Assembly (NCBI GenBank): GCA_002633025.1
Contig: NMRB01001816.1
Coordinates: 76,210 to 140,209 of the forward strand
Source: Notospermus geniculatus
Lineage: Eukaryota; Nemertea; Pilidiophora; Heteronemertea; Lineidae
Direction of reading: 5' to 3'
Length of the DNA: 64,000 bases
Below are positions 20,201-29,820 of the stretch, piece by piece. Under the pieces are notes generated by a model. The model had not been told where the DNA came from. It saw only the letters and a program-made list of their open reading frames with translations, and did not search any database. Every line of letters begins with the position of its first letter. Position 1 is the first letter of the stretch. Made by a program: the position numbers and the translations under genes.

Positions 20201-22092
20201 GCTTTCTTGTGTCTTGTCCTGTTGCACTTGCACTTGTTGTTTGTTTGTTACCTGCCGAATAAATGTTCAGCGTTTTGTGGAGATTGCGGTATTGTCCAGC
20301 AGGATGACATCTTACAACCCTGCAGGCTTCATTGAGCCTTTAATCGCCGACAGCGCACGATGTTCTAAAAATGAACACATCAAAAATCGAATGTTTCAAT
20401 TCATCTTAATGGGCCTAAAATTTCGTATTTCCTCATACCTTTTTCAGCTGGTGGATTCTGTCCAGATTCACTTAGGCCAAGTGATGGTACGGTGGACGCC
20501 TTTGGGATGTCATCATTCAATCCTCCCGCCACAATATCTGCTGATCAACTTATAGATATGCAGGTACGTCGACTTCGCTGATTTGCGGAATCACAATGTA
20601 AAACAAAGTATCAGCGAATGCCTTTTGTCGAGACCCGAAATTTACTTCGGGTGATTACGGGAGGCCTGTCAAGGAAGTTCGTCCGTTGGGTTAACAGGCT
20701 AAATTTGGCTGAATCGGTTAATGTCGTCCTGGGTACACCTCATTATTACCCAGGGTAATCCTGGGTAATCATTTTTGTTACCCAGGATCGTCCTGGGTAC
20801 AAATAAGGTACCTTAACATTACCCAGTTTTAAAATCCGCGCCATTTCCACCTGCGCCCGGAGGTTGTGGTACATGCGTTCACATTCTCGCTGGCAGTTGT
20901 CCCTCCCAGTGCATATCATGGCGTCGCGTGCAAGCCACTTCAGTTTCGCATCAACGTTGACACCTGCTTTTAACTTGTATCTACCACTACCGACATCCAC
21001 CGGGTGTTCGAAAAACAAGGACTATGGATCAATGGACTCTGGACTACTGGACTGTGGAAACCATGGACTGAACAGCCATAAATACCTCATTGACATACAC
21101 CGCCTGAAATGGAAACCTCTTCTCCGACAGGAAATTAGGAGCTGAGTCTTGGGTGATTGAGAAGCTGTCATCGCCGTGTGTTGTCGGGTCACATCGAATG
21201 TTCGTTTACATGTAGGGGCCTAGCTAACAAACTTCGAATTTTCATATAACAATGTCTTTGTCTTCTCTGTTTGATTCACAAGGCTTCAGAAGCCTAGAAT
21301 GATCTTGTTGGGCATAATATCGGTGTGCATGGAGAGTAGTTTTTCGCCGTCTCTTCCCGAACAAATTAAAGGCATTATTTTTTTATCAACCAGTAATGAA
21401 AATTCAGTAGCCTATTATGCATGCACAAGACTGGTGTGTTATACGCGATGACGTCTTCGTACACAACCATGAAAACAGGGGCAGGCGGCGCATGTCAGTG
21501 AGGTATTCATGACTGGTCAGTCCATGGTTTCCACAGTCCAGTAGTCCAGAGTCCATTGANTGGTACCTTATTTATACCCAGGATCGTCCTGGGTAACAAA
21601 AAGGATTACCCAGAATACCCAGGGTAATAATGAGGTGTACCCAGGACGACATCAACCGATTCAGCCTAAATTTGGGGTGAATTGCTTGTTCTTGGCCGGT
21701 ACCAGCCTCGAGACTGTCTGTGACTTTACATTAGAACTGTTGCGTGTGAACTACAAGTGCCAATAACATTGCACTGTACATATTCTGACCAATCATCGAT
21801 GGGGTTTCCCGTTGTAAAAATACCGGTAAATGACTCTACTCTGGGATGAACCAATCACGTGCAGAGATCGCGTAGGCAACGCCTATCCTCGTTTAGCGGA
21901 GCGTTACGAGGGCAGGGGACCAGTCTAAATGCAGTAAAAACGGACACAATTATAGAGATCGTGTTGGCCTACTTACATGTATCTCAACTTGTTTTTTTCT
22001 TACGTCTTTTATTTCAGGCCGGGTTCAGTCGTGGGCTCTCGTTTGGGACAGATGATTTCTCCCTTGATATGCTTGACCCGCTGAAGCAGTGA
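11107..22092 (+). CDS. GULP1: GULP1/CED-6-like engulfment adaptor, C-terminal part (5 exons)
   Basis: Five exons joined by GT-AG introns with matching phases (0, 1, 1, 0) give 35, 68, 34, 39 and 24 residues and a stop. The first is a leucine-zipper-like coiled coil (Leu at residues 4, 11 and 18). The second and third are Ser/Pro-rich. The fourth ends DQLIDMQ and the last contains GLSFGTDDFSLDMLDPL. Coiled coil, Pro-rich linker, an acidic DMQ helix and a C-terminal LDPL are the order seen in GULP1. In that family an N-terminal PTB domain binds NPXY motifs of phagocytic receptors (CED-1/MEGF10/LRP1), and the zipper makes dimers that act in apoptotic-cell engulfment and vesicle traffic. The PTB exons are not in view and probably lie to the left. 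Identification comes from the tail pattern, so an unrelated adaptor with a similar tail remains possible. Confidence 0.75.
11262..11335 (+). repeat. dispersed repeat, partial copy
   Basis: The text TAGGTGTCACTAGTGGTTAA and neighbours also occur at 52990-53080 (same strand) and 51990-52080 (inverted). Confidence 0.75.
11336..11667. other. intron sequence, no feature
   Basis: Nothing beyond short imperfect GGAC/GTCC inverted words is seen. Confidence 0.4.
11668..12120. mobile_element. foldback element in GULP1-like intron
   Basis: Arms of about 105 bp (11668-11775 and 12014-12120) are inverted copies sharing AACACCTCTGGG and CTCAAGAGAA-type text. They are separated by about 240 bp without coding signal. 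Confidence 0.65.
12128..12370 (+). repeat. GT/GC microsatellite-headed repeat
   Basis: GGCTCAAAAGTCTGTCTG runs into a GTGC/GTCT simple tract (12162-12215), then GCCCAGGGTCATGAAAGTTGG. This layout resembles the hairpin-headed repeats further right. Confidence 0.4.
12772..13232. mobile_element. TIR DNA element, CTAGTCTCGC family
   Basis: The ends CTAGTCTCGC...GCGAGACTAG are inverted and flanked by GTTTCAC on both sides (12765-12771 and 13233-13239). A 7-8 bp duplication fits hAT- or P-like insertion. A second GTCTCGCGCAG and matching GGGTCTGGCCCC text give subterminal repeats. No transposase. Confidence 0.7.
13240..14152. other. intron sequence with an exon-like segment
   Basis: At 13701 CTTTTCTTTGCAG is a strong acceptor followed by a Lys-rich open stretch (repeats of ACTTGCAAAA, 13735-13820) and AATAAA at about 13881. 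It could be a terminal exon of an unidentified transcript; its phase does not join the GULP1-like exons. A C tract lies at 13331-13342. Confidence 0.35.
14153..14575 (+). repeat. promoter-like repeat with hairpin head, copy B
   Basis: Homologous to 627-1110. The stem-loop AAGACCGCCCCgtataatGGGGCGGTCTT has the same outer stem but a different inner stem. CCATCCAATCTGGTGG, GAGCATGCGCATTGG and GCGGCGCTACTGTCCGTT follow in the same order. Confidence 0.65.
14576..15019. other. intron sequence, nothing recognised
   Basis: No exon or repeat could be supported. Confidence 0.4.
15020..15396. mobile_element. MITE carrying TGACGTCA words
   Basis: Inverted arms of about 42 bp (15020-15061 and 15351-15396) share GCGCTGCGAGCG and GGAACCCGC. 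The interior has two perfect TGACGTCA octamers (15077 and 15098) and two partial ones, the CREB/ATF binding core. Confidence 0.7.
15525..15672. mobile_element. 148-bp GGGCC-type foldback
   Basis: Near-perfect hairpin: ends GGGCCGTATGCA and TGCATACGGCCC, with arms built on AAGATTATCTT and GTTGAGCCACAAC. CCTAG lies outside both ends. Confidence 0.85.
15673..16555. other. intron sequence, nothing recognised
   Basis: No exon or clear repeat. There are A runs and short palindromes only. Confidence 0.4.
16556..16965 (+). repeat. tandem repeat, 84-105 bp unit
   Basis: Five successive blocks contain (A)ATGACC/AAGACC...AAGGTAGTCATGTTTGGTATCAAACT, starting near 16562, 16645, 16744, 16834 and 16939. 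Units differ in length by internal loss of TAATGAAG-type pieces. Confidence 0.85.
17320..17524 (+). CDS. GULP1: GULP1-like exon: Ser/Thr/Pro-rich linker
   Basis: The acceptor GTGATTTTCAG and donor GTAAGTACC flank 205 nt, phase 0 to 1. The peptide includes RRLENLILDDYPILRP. It follows the coiled-coil exon in frame. Confidence 0.75.
17525..18589. repeat. intron with CCAGGGGGC-type dispersed repeat
   Basis: From about 17815 the sequence resembles the repeat class at 24450 and 31370: GTTTGAACTATCATGTTG, CACTAGGGGGCCAAAACC, and CTACTTTTCAAGGTCACAGAGGTC at about 18340. No gene is seen. Confidence 0.45.
18590..19497. mobile_element. 0.9-kb foldback with 345-bp arms
   Basis: Arms 18590-18935 and 19147-19497 are inverted copies. 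Both carry GTCCATGACTGTACATGTA at the outer end and GGTTGCTGAGATA at the inner end. The spacer is about 210 bp. Transcription of the intron would give a long hairpin RNA. Confidence 0.85.
19622..19732 (+). repeat. dispersed repeat, also at 60724
   Basis: Shares GGGAAACCCC, CTGATGACGTA and AGAATCACCT-type text in the same order with 60724-60834. Confidence 0.65.
19828..19929 (+). CDS. GULP1: GULP1-like exon: Pro/His-rich
   Basis: The acceptor CGTCTTTTACAG and donor GTAGGCAC flank 102 nt, phase 1 to 1. The peptide includes SPPPRNPRSGS and PTRHSPPSKRK, a possible SH3-binding and basic stretch. Confidence 0.7.
19947..20073. mobile_element. GGGACC-type foldback
   Basis: The ends GGGACCTTATTCACAAAG and CTTCGTGAATAAGGTCCC are inverted. 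The interior is only weakly inverted (ATTACGC/GCGTA). Confidence 0.75.
20077..20173. mobile_element. 97-bp GGGCC-type foldback
   Basis: Ends GGGCCATATTCATAAA and ATGAATATGGGCC. The arms hold TAAGTGTGACACTTAT and ATAAGTGTCACACTTA. It abuts the preceding foldback with only three bases between. Confidence 0.85.
20448..20563 (+). CDS. GULP1: GULP1-like exon ending DQLIDMQ
   Basis: The acceptor CATACCTTTTTCAG and donor GTACGTCG flank 116 nt, phase 1 to 0. The peptide includes DAFGMSSFNPPATISADQ. The acidic Asp-Met-Gln end precedes the last exon, as the DEMQ segment does in GULP1. Confidence 0.75.
20698..21673. mobile_element. nested foldback with CCCAGG words
   Basis: Outer arms 20698-20813 and 21562-21673 are built on repeated TCCTGGGTA/TACCCAGGA. 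Inner arms 21029-21110 and 21475-21559 share ATGGACTCTGGACTACTGG. A single n at 21560 sits exactly between inner and outer right arms. Confidence 0.8.
22018..22092 (+). CDS. GULP1: GULP1-like terminal coding exon
   Basis: The acceptor CGTCTTTTATTTCAG opens a 24-residue frame to TGA at 22090-22092. GLSFGTDDFSLDMLDPLKQ resembles the GULP1 C-terminus (Gly-Leu, acidic Phe segment, LDPL). Confidence 0.8.
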   Translation, partial: AGFSRGLSFGTDDFSLDMLDPLKQ

Positions 22093-22134
22093 TAATGCAG
22101 CGAAGATGATGTGATTGAACAAATTTATGTTTGA

Positions 22135-22140
22135 AATAAA
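22135..22140 (+). terminator. polyadenylation signal AATAAA
   Basis: AATAAA lies 43 bases after the stop of the GULP1-like gene. A GT-rich tract (GTGTTGTGATTG) follows, fitting a downstream element. Confidence 0.7.
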
Positions 22141-22996
22141 ACCGATTGTATCTCCAAGGGAGAAGAGTGTTGTGATTGCTTAGGACTGGAAAAAACAATG
22201 ATTGCATTTTCTTTTAGTGTGTTGTACTTAAAAACACTGTTCAATGATTTTATTTCGCTTTTTTGAGGAATTCCGAGAAATGAGTACTTTGTCTTGTATG
22301 TGGAGAAGACAGGGCGGATGTTCCACTCAATCATTCATTGGTGTCGGGCTTTAACCAACGTTCTCCCCCTTACGCCCCGGTTCCACTACAGCGGATTTCG
22401 CTGCGGCTTGAGGCGAGTAGTGCGGTTTTCACAGTCATTGGCGTAATCAACACGCTAAGTACAGTACATGTACATGTTCATGTATTGTTTAAGGGGAAGC
22501 TGTTGTTGTACACTTTCATATTGCTTGAATCCAGGCCCCTATGAGAAAAGCAATAAAGACCCCCCCCCCCCGCCAGTTGACTGTTTTTATGGTCCAATGT
22601 GATCACTTTGCTTTATCGAAACAGAAAATGAGCGAAGTCCCAAGAATTACAGCTTAATTACATTACGTAATAAAAAACAAAGAAATTCACCAAACATGAA
22701 AAACAGGTACAATTTTCTTATAGAAGAAGCGTGTAAATGACATATTCAGGGAGTGGCAGCAATGTCACAAACCCATAGAACCCTAATTAGAGCGTTCTAA
22801 GACGCGTCTCATTCAATTCCTTTTGACTGATAGATCCCGCAGGTGCCTTCATTTTCGTCATATAACTTGTACTTTTAAGGTATTTTGACGTGTTTTATTT
22901 ACAACTTCTGACCACGTTCCAAAAATTCACAACGTCAGCATGCCCTTAACATCAAAGGATTCTCCAAAACCCTGTGAAAACCGCACCACTCACCGG
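22141..22996. other. intergenic, nothing recognised
   Basis: A 12-base C run at 22561-22572 is the only notable feature. Confidence 0.4.
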
Positions 22997-23351
22997 AAAG
23001 CCTCGGTCCACCTGTGCGTTACACGGAGCGTGATCTACGATTTTCACAGGGAAATGGAGGACTACCACACATTCACAATCTGAACGTCAGAGAACGATTC
23101 GGGCCAACATCGTAACTCTGACGTATATCGGACAGCGCCATACTATGGGCGGTTAAACCCGCATTTTTAAGACGTTAGCAAAACAAGACGTTGATACACT
23201 TTTCAAAGACATATAGTTCAAAAATAAGACATTGAGTGGCGCCTTTCAAAGACGTTCACACTTTTCAAAGACGTAGTTCAAAAATAAGACGTTGGGTGGC
23301 GCTTTAAAGACCTCGCAATTCAAAGACGTTGAGACACTTTTCAAAGACAGA

Positions 23352-23469
23352 GGGCCGTATTCTAGAAGCTTCCTTAAGTGTAAGGTCGACCTTAATCTTT
23401 TGTATTCTACCCTGCAAACAATAGCTAAAGGTCGACCTTACACGTAAGGAAGCTTCTAGAATACGGCCC
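23352..23469. mobile_element. 118-bp GGGCC-type foldback
   Basis: Near-perfect hairpin with ends GGGCCGTATTCTAGAAG and CTTCTAGAATACGGCCC and arms with AAGGTCGACCTT. The unfilled site AAAGACATATAGTTC is present at 23206-23220. Confidence 0.9.
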
Positions 23470-23616
23470 ATATAGTTCAAAAATAAGACATTGAGTGACG
23501 CCTTTCAAAGACGTTCACACTTTTCAAAGACAGTTCAAAAATAAGACGTTGGTGGCGCTCATTACAACCTCAGTCTCGCGCAAGTCCATATAAAATTACA
23601 TGTCTCCCGTGTTTTA

Positions 23617-23851
23617 AAGGAGCTGGACGTCCAAGTTGTAAACACTCACTCACTGGTTCTCTATCCACCCGACGCCTGCGGTGCTGCCACCTATTGTCGG
23701 TGATATGTACTGACGTGAATATCGTGAATGAGTTGCATTGGACCGGGCACCAGTCTAACGAAGCCACCTTCACGAAGGAATAAAACTAGTTTGCTGGCCA
23801 CTGTTTGTAAACAAACCAGTTTGTTTACAACTTGGACGTCGAGCTCCTTTA
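23617..23851. mobile_element. foldback inside left arm of large inverted repeat
   Basis: Ends AAAGGAGCTGGACGTCCAAG and CTTGGACGTCGAGCTCCTTT are inverted. It is absent from the right arm. Confidence 0.75.
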
Positions 23852-24449
23852 AGGCCATGTAAATGAAATAGTTGGTTAACATCTTTGCACTCTCAATTAT
23901 TGACGAGGGTGTTTTTTAAAATGTTTCATTGAGTTTGAGGATGCAAGTTACCATGGTAACCATCTTGATGAGGCCGAAATTTGATTGGATGTCGGTGCGT
24001 GGTGATGTCCCATCATGCCTAGCACGAATGAAGATAAAAAGTGCGTGCTTGCCACCAGAGGGCGTTGAGGATCCCTAGGTGCATGGTGCAGGAAGGAAGG
24101 ATCACTTACAAGAAGAAATGTAGACGGTGGCGCCCCCGCAGGAAGGAAGGGACCGCTAGGGAAGTCCATGCAATTTTTTCACAATAGATTCCAATTATCG
24201 GACGGAATATCTATTTTCGGACGGACGCATATTCTGAGCTTGTGTACAGCACTGATCATGTTACACGGAAATTTTTTAAGTAGGTCAAAGAAAAAAATGG
24301 AACCTTAATTCTTTAATATCTCTACAACGGTAAGTCGTATGATTCTGGGACCCACTTTTTGGCATCCTTGACCCATATATACCTAAGTTTAGGTTTTGGT
24401 TAAGATCGGAGAGGGTCAAAGTTTTCGGATTTTGGATTTCGGATTTTTA

Positions 24450-25290
24450 GCTCACTGGGTGAGCTATTACAATGGTGCAGCGTCCGTCGTCGTCCGTCGT
24501 TGTCCGTTAGCAGGGCACGTTTCGTAACCGCTGGAGTTATTGATCTGAAACTTGGTACATAAATACCCCTAGGTCAGATGACCCACGGCACCAAGTTTCG
24601 GTCCCATTCCACTCTCAGTTTGGCCACCAGGTGGCGGAAACCAAAAAACACAAAAAGTGCAATAACTCCTGAACTAATGACTAGATCATCTCCAAATTTT
24701 TATCATAGGTGTAGCTAATAAGGATACATAACATAAGGGTTTTTGATTTGACCTACTTTTCAAGGTCACAGAGGTCAAAGTTCGACAAAATTGACGAACC
24801 TGCCACAGTTTGTCATTATTTCACCGAGTGACTTCATATCTTGCATAAACATGCATTGGATGGGTACCTTTAAAAATACCAAGTTTCGGCCCGATTTGAC
24901 ATCCAGTATGGCCGCCAGGTGGCGTAACCTGAAAATCAAGTAAGTGCTATTACTCAGGAACGGCTTGACACAGAGTGCTCAAATTTGATATTTACCTCCA
25001 TCTAGATGACCTTTACATGCATGTCAAATTTCGGCCGATTTGACTTCAAACATGGCCACCAGGTGGCGTAACCCAAAAATCATCAAAGTGCTGTAACTCA
25101 GGAATGCCTTAACCCAAAGCGCTCCAATGTAATATGTGGCCCCCTGCAGATGACCTTTATGTCCATGTGAAGTTTCGGCCCAATTGGACATCCAATATGG
25201 CAGCCAGGTGGCGTAACCCGAAAATAATCAAAAGTCCTACCTGGGAATGACTTGACCCAGATTGCTCATAACTGATATGTACCTCCCTCT
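24450..25290 (+). repeat. AGCTCAC hairpin-headed repeat, copy 1
   Basis: The head TAGCTCACTGGGTGAGCTA forms a stem-loop, followed by GTGCAGCGTCCGTCGTC. Tandem blocks of about 143 bp, each with a CCAGGTGGCG core, follow at 24620, 24910, 25054 and 25196. Homologous to 31370-32335. Confidence 0.85.
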
Positions 25291-25725
25291 CAATCTCGTA
25301 CCCAGAGATTAGTTACGCTCGGCCGAGGTTGATGGTCGCTACACTAATCTCTGGAGACGGCTAGCCATTTCACGCCTTAGGTGTGATTTTTGGTATCGTG
25401 CAATTTTAGACCGAATTCAGAGCTGCCAATTTTAACCACAAATGCACTGAAATGACTTGAGATGACTTGAGTATAAAATGTACACACAAAAATGTCCTTA
25501 GAAAGGTTTTTACGAGGGATCTGTTGTATTTATTGAGGAAAATCCACAGCGCACTGTATAAACTTGGAGTGAAGCGTGATGGGATGGGATGGGATGCGCT
25601 GTGTGTAACGCATTTGCCTTGCATTTTGGTTCCCGAAGCCACCGCTAGGGCTTAGCCGTCACCAGAGATTAGTGTAGCGACCATCAACCTCGGCCGAGCG
25701 TAACTAATCTCTGGGTACGAGATTG
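25291..25725. mobile_element. Mutator-like TIR element, copy 1
   Basis: Long TIRs (about 70 bp) start CAATCTCGTACCCAGAGATT. The flanks are CCTCCCTCT on both sides (25282-25290 and 25726-25734). Long TIRs plus a 9-bp duplication fit the Mutator superfamily. The interior is shared with 49087-49320 and lacks transposase. Confidence 0.85.
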
Positions 25726-26497
25726 CCTCCCTCTGTCATTAGACTATTCGTCCAACCCAGTGAGCACATGGTCCATGGACCATTTCATTTAAAAATGATG
25801 GGACATCACCACGCACCAACATCCAATCAAATTCGGCCTCATCACGATGGTTACCATGGTAACTTGCATCCTCAAACTCAATAAAACATTTTTAAAAACA
25901 CTCCCGCCCTCGTCAATAATTGAGAGTGGAAGGATGTTAACCAACTACTTCATTTACATGGCCTTAAAATACGGGAGCCAATCAGGACCATCCTTTCAAA
26001 GTTACCCAGAATTCCGAGTTCGAATAAAAGCGGAAGTCGCATCGAACATAAATGTTATTTTATATGAACTTGCGCGAGACTGAGGTTGTAATGAGGCGCC
26101 ACCAACGTCTTATTTTTGAACTACGTCTTTGAAAAGTATGAACGTCTTTGAAAGGTGCCACTCAATGTCTTATTTTTGAACTATATGTCTACATTGCGAA
26201 ATAACTCATTTTATGCAAACAAACATCAGTTAAGTAAAAAATTATGTGTGAACTATTTCCAGTATGCGCAACGCTACACAACCGCATCACTTCTGACCTG
26301 TTCACCGACCATATAGTGGTCGAACTTAATCCGCTATATACGGACGAGGTGCTTTAAATGGCTGCCCGAAGGTTGCCGAAAGCTTCGGAGTCGAAGACGA
26401 TTGACACATTCAACGTGATTAATCAACTAACATGTCCACTTCCCTGTGAAAATTATAGAACACGCTACGTGAAACGCACAGGTGGACCGAGGCCTTT

Positions 26498-27500
26498 ATG
26501 AAAACAGGCCTTTATGGATTGTTGAGGCCGCTGGTCCGAGTGTCGCAGTATGTTTCGTCACTTTGTAGAGCACAGAACATTCCGTTTATTGCAGCTGAGG
26601 AGAGGGTTCCAGAGATAATGATGAATCGAAAACATGCATGGTTATGTAGAGTGTGACCAGAAAGAACTAAACACAATGGAGTAAATAGTCTGGGGAAAAT
26701 GGGCACAAAAATGGGTAGTGGTGTGAAATTTCCAAACCTGTCAAGATCGAGGGAGAAATGATTTCCACACAAGAAAAACTTTGTCGGCAATTCCGGTGTA
26801 ATGTCTGTGAATGCCTCCGGTAAGCCGGTGCCCGCTTTATTGTTTGGCGGACACTCTAAAACACACATTTGTCAATATCGTACCTCGAGAGAGAATCCGT
26901 GAATATGATTGGCCGAGACGCGTCACGTGAGCGGTGGACATTTTTCAATGTCTCCCGCTAAGATGCAATGTCTCCCGCTCACGGAAAACAAAATGGCGGA
27001 CGTTTTTTCGTTTGACCGCTTCGAATATTTGAAGTCGAATATTAGGCTATCGAGCTCCGATTAAATCATATTCTGGTGTCGATTGGCGTAGTATCAGCAT
27101 GTTTAGCACGAATACATGAAAAAGGTTGAGTGGAATACAGGGAATAGCATGTTCAACAGTCATAAATTCTAGGCCTACCGGTCCGCACAGCCCGTGTTGA
27201 TGTCAGCGCCTGGCAACCAAGTTCAATCGCAGCAGCGCTAGGCACGTGGAGTGGACTGCCAAGTTTAACAGTACTGTTACGCAATGTAGGCCTAACAGAA
27301 TGATACTTTGTCACATTTGGAAGAATATTACCACTTCCTTTGTCATTTAACTCATTTAGGCCTAGACTAGCACAGCTTTTTAGCAAGGAATTTTTTTTTC
27401 AAATCGTGGTTGACCATGTCGTCTTCACGCATTCCGCCGCTGCCGGGCACAGCCGCAGAGACGGGTTGTGACACATACATGTACACCGGTACGATATAGA
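26498..27500. other. no gene recognised
   Basis: A 118-codon minus-strand frame (26868-26512) shows no domain. AATGTCTCCCGCT is repeated at about 26947 and 26968. Confidence 0.4.
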
Positions 27501-27502
27501 AA

Positions 27503-27636
27503 ATGGCACCCTTTCATGTCGGGGGACAGACCGAAATGTCACCCCACGAAAAAACATTGTTGACCTCGGCGGCCTCGGTCAACAATGTTTTCTCGGGGTG
27601 ACATTTCGGTCTGTCCCCCTCCATGGCGGGCGCCAT
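27503..27636. mobile_element. 134-bp foldback
   Basis: Arms with GGGGGACAGACCGAAATGTC and ATTGTTGACC, and their inverted copies, enclose TCGGCGGCCTC. Confidence 0.85.
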
Positions 27637-27668
27637 TTTCTTAGTGCCTCCCCCATTGTCACGTTTCC

Positions 27669-27745
27669 TGCTTATTATGGTCCCTACGTTGTCAATGTAG
27701 GGACCATCTTGATATCATTGGGTAGGTGGGAAATTTTTAGGGCGT
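27669..27745 (+). repeat. ATGGT hairpin-headed repeat, truncated copy
   Basis: The stem-loop ATGGTCCCTACgttgtcaaTGTAGGGACCAT is followed by CTTGATATCATTGGGTAGG. The same head is at 56279. Confidence 0.8.
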
Positions 27746-29190
27746 CCAAAGGTTAGATAATCAATACATGAAATATATAGTATAGCGCCCTACTGTTCTG
27801 GCTATGGAAAATTTTCGACCAGATTTTTAGAAAAACGTCATCAAAATATACAAAAACGTCACCAAAATGTGTGAAAAAGAATCATATTCTGTGAAAAGTG
27901 TCATCACAATATGCATTCACGTGACACACAATCCCATAAAACGTCATTCATGACCTTGAACACAGTGAAATTTAGGTCAATATTCGATAGGGAATTCGTC
28001 TGTGGGGTATTGTGTATTGATGCATTTTCTTTTCAACCTTAATAAAAAGTAGAACGAAATTATGAAATTGTGTTGGCGCAGTGTTTCTGATGACATTATA
28101 GCGCATTATGTGTGATGCAGCAGCTGTGTAAGCATACTGAGCTTATAGTGATTTTTGTCAATTCCGAATTGTCCTCTCGTTCCTCCCACGCATGACCATG
28201 CTCCGTTGGGAGTATGCAGTGTATCACACACAACATAGCCTAGGACATTCTGTTGTTGAAAATTACGTCACGTTCAGTTGACGTCATCGCGTCGTGATTC
28301 GAGTGCTTATAAAGATGTTATTGCATTTTTTTCAAAAAATAAACGAGATCCGGGAGTCCTTGCATAAAATACTACCGGCTTTGGAACTCTATTTGATGCG
28401 GATACTTATCATTCAAAAAAGGTGTAATCACCGTATTAGCAACCGTCAACTGTCGCCATTTTGCTCGATGCAAAGTTTGAGTGGGCCGTATAAACAACTG
28501 AGGGCATGAAAATAAAAAAAATCACTTACCTGTGTTTCAGGGGCGGANCGGCGACCAAAGATAATATTTTTTATCGCTTAACAGAAAAAAATCTCGCTTG
28601 TAGCGCAGCGCCCGCCAGTGTATCTGATGTGGCTTACTGGAAAAAGCGGAACGGAACGGAACAAGCGGAATCGTTCCGCCGAAGGGAGCGACCATTATTT
28701 TTGTAATGATGACTAGGCTGGTTATTGTCATTGCCGCCCTACTCTCGCGGATTAGGAATTATTTAGCGAAGAAACTCTGACTCTGCGGTCGTTACTACAT
28801 GTAGCTCCTGTCTTGTGCAGAACCTTATATGAAACATTCATAAAGCATGATCATCATGACATATTAAAATATCATAGCAGGCCTATATTGCCCTGCATAC
28901 CCTGCACGCCGATCTAAATCTACGCTGCGCAAGGCCTCATGCATCCATCCAGGTCTATGCCCGAACTTCGATTATTATCGGAAGCTTGAGTAGCTTATAT
29001 CACCGCGGAGGATTGTGGAGCCCATTGGGCCTATCTCTTCGTTTAAGGAAAAAAGCACCGGTCGCAGCGCCCCGTGGCGACATTAGTTCCTCCGGTTTCC
29101 CATTGGCCGCGATAAATTGCCAATTAAAAAAATGATTAGGAAAACACGTGTATGACGGAATAATCAATGCTCCCAACCATCCGCAACTCA
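27746..29190. other. no gene recognised; contains single n
   Basis: No exon is supported. A single n lies at 28548. GTCA/TGACGTC words cluster near 28262-28290. Confidence 0.4.
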
Positions 29191-29194
29191 CAAG

Positions 29195-29540
29195 GTCAAA
29201 CTTGATAATTTGAAATATCTCTGCCTGTGGTAGAGGTAGAGGCAGAGGCATGATATTTGGCATAGTTCTACTTAGGTTAATTCCTTTTTTCTGTACCTTT
29301 TTACCTAGTACCTTTATTACCTTCTACCTTCTTTTACCCCCAATACCTTTTTACCTGTACCTTTTTTACCTAGTACCTTTATTACCTAGTACCTTTTTAC
29401 CGGTACCTTTTCTACGGTACCTTTTTATCTGATGTCTATCAAGGTGCCTTGATCTCTGTCAATGTATCATTCATGTACCGGTAGAAGCACCTGTACATCG
29501 GGAACCATTCGACATTTACAATGTCATCTTGTTGTGTACT
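29195..29540 (+). repeat. tail of hairpin-headed repeat with TACCTTTTT minisatellite
   Basis: GATAATTTGAAATATCTCTG and CTGTGGTAGAG match the tandem units at 33129-33490. The end (ATCGGGAACCATTCGACATT to about 29540) matches 33865-33900. Between them, 29283-29428 is a degenerate TACCTTTTT(A)CC array. Confidence 0.75.
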
Positions 29541-29556
29541 GTTTCGAAATATCTAA

Positions 29557-29820
29557 AGGCCAGTGTACACCATCAACATTTTCAAAACATTTCTGCGACA
29601 AAACATCTTGAAAACTGTTTTCGAATTGTTGCGGCTTGTTTCAGCGTTGCTCTACACTCTGCAACATTATCAAAACATGTTTTCAAATTGTTTTGCCAAA
29701 ATTTCAGGTCCAGTCCACACTGTGCAACAAACAGAAACCAAACGGTATTTTGGAAGTGTTGCAATTGGATGTTTTTTTAATAGATGATGTTTTGGAAATG
29801 TTAATGGTGTAGATAGGCCT
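29557..29820. mobile_element. foldback MITE
   Basis: Outer arms AGGCCAGTGTACACCATCAA and its degenerate inverted copy (29796-29820). AACATTTTCAAAACAT words lie inside. GTATTCTGGAAGTGTTGCAA is partly repeated at 29893-29915. Confidence 0.6.

Larger units (their letters stand above)
22997..26497. mobile_element. 3.5-kb large inverted repeat
   Basis: Outer arms 22997-24018 and 25794-26497 are inverted copies. They share GCCTCGGTCCACCTGTGCG at the outer end and GTTACCATGGTAAC plus CCATCAT at the inner end. The left arm holds extra insertions (23352-23469 and 23617-23851) and a tandem duplication of AAAGACG/GTTCAAAAATAAGAC text. The spacer contains a hairpin-headed repeat and a Mutator-like element. 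No transposase is visible. Confidence 0.8.

Noticed and set aside
26512-26868. 118-residue minus-strand protein
   Set aside because: No domain or splice context, and no repeat support; likely chance.
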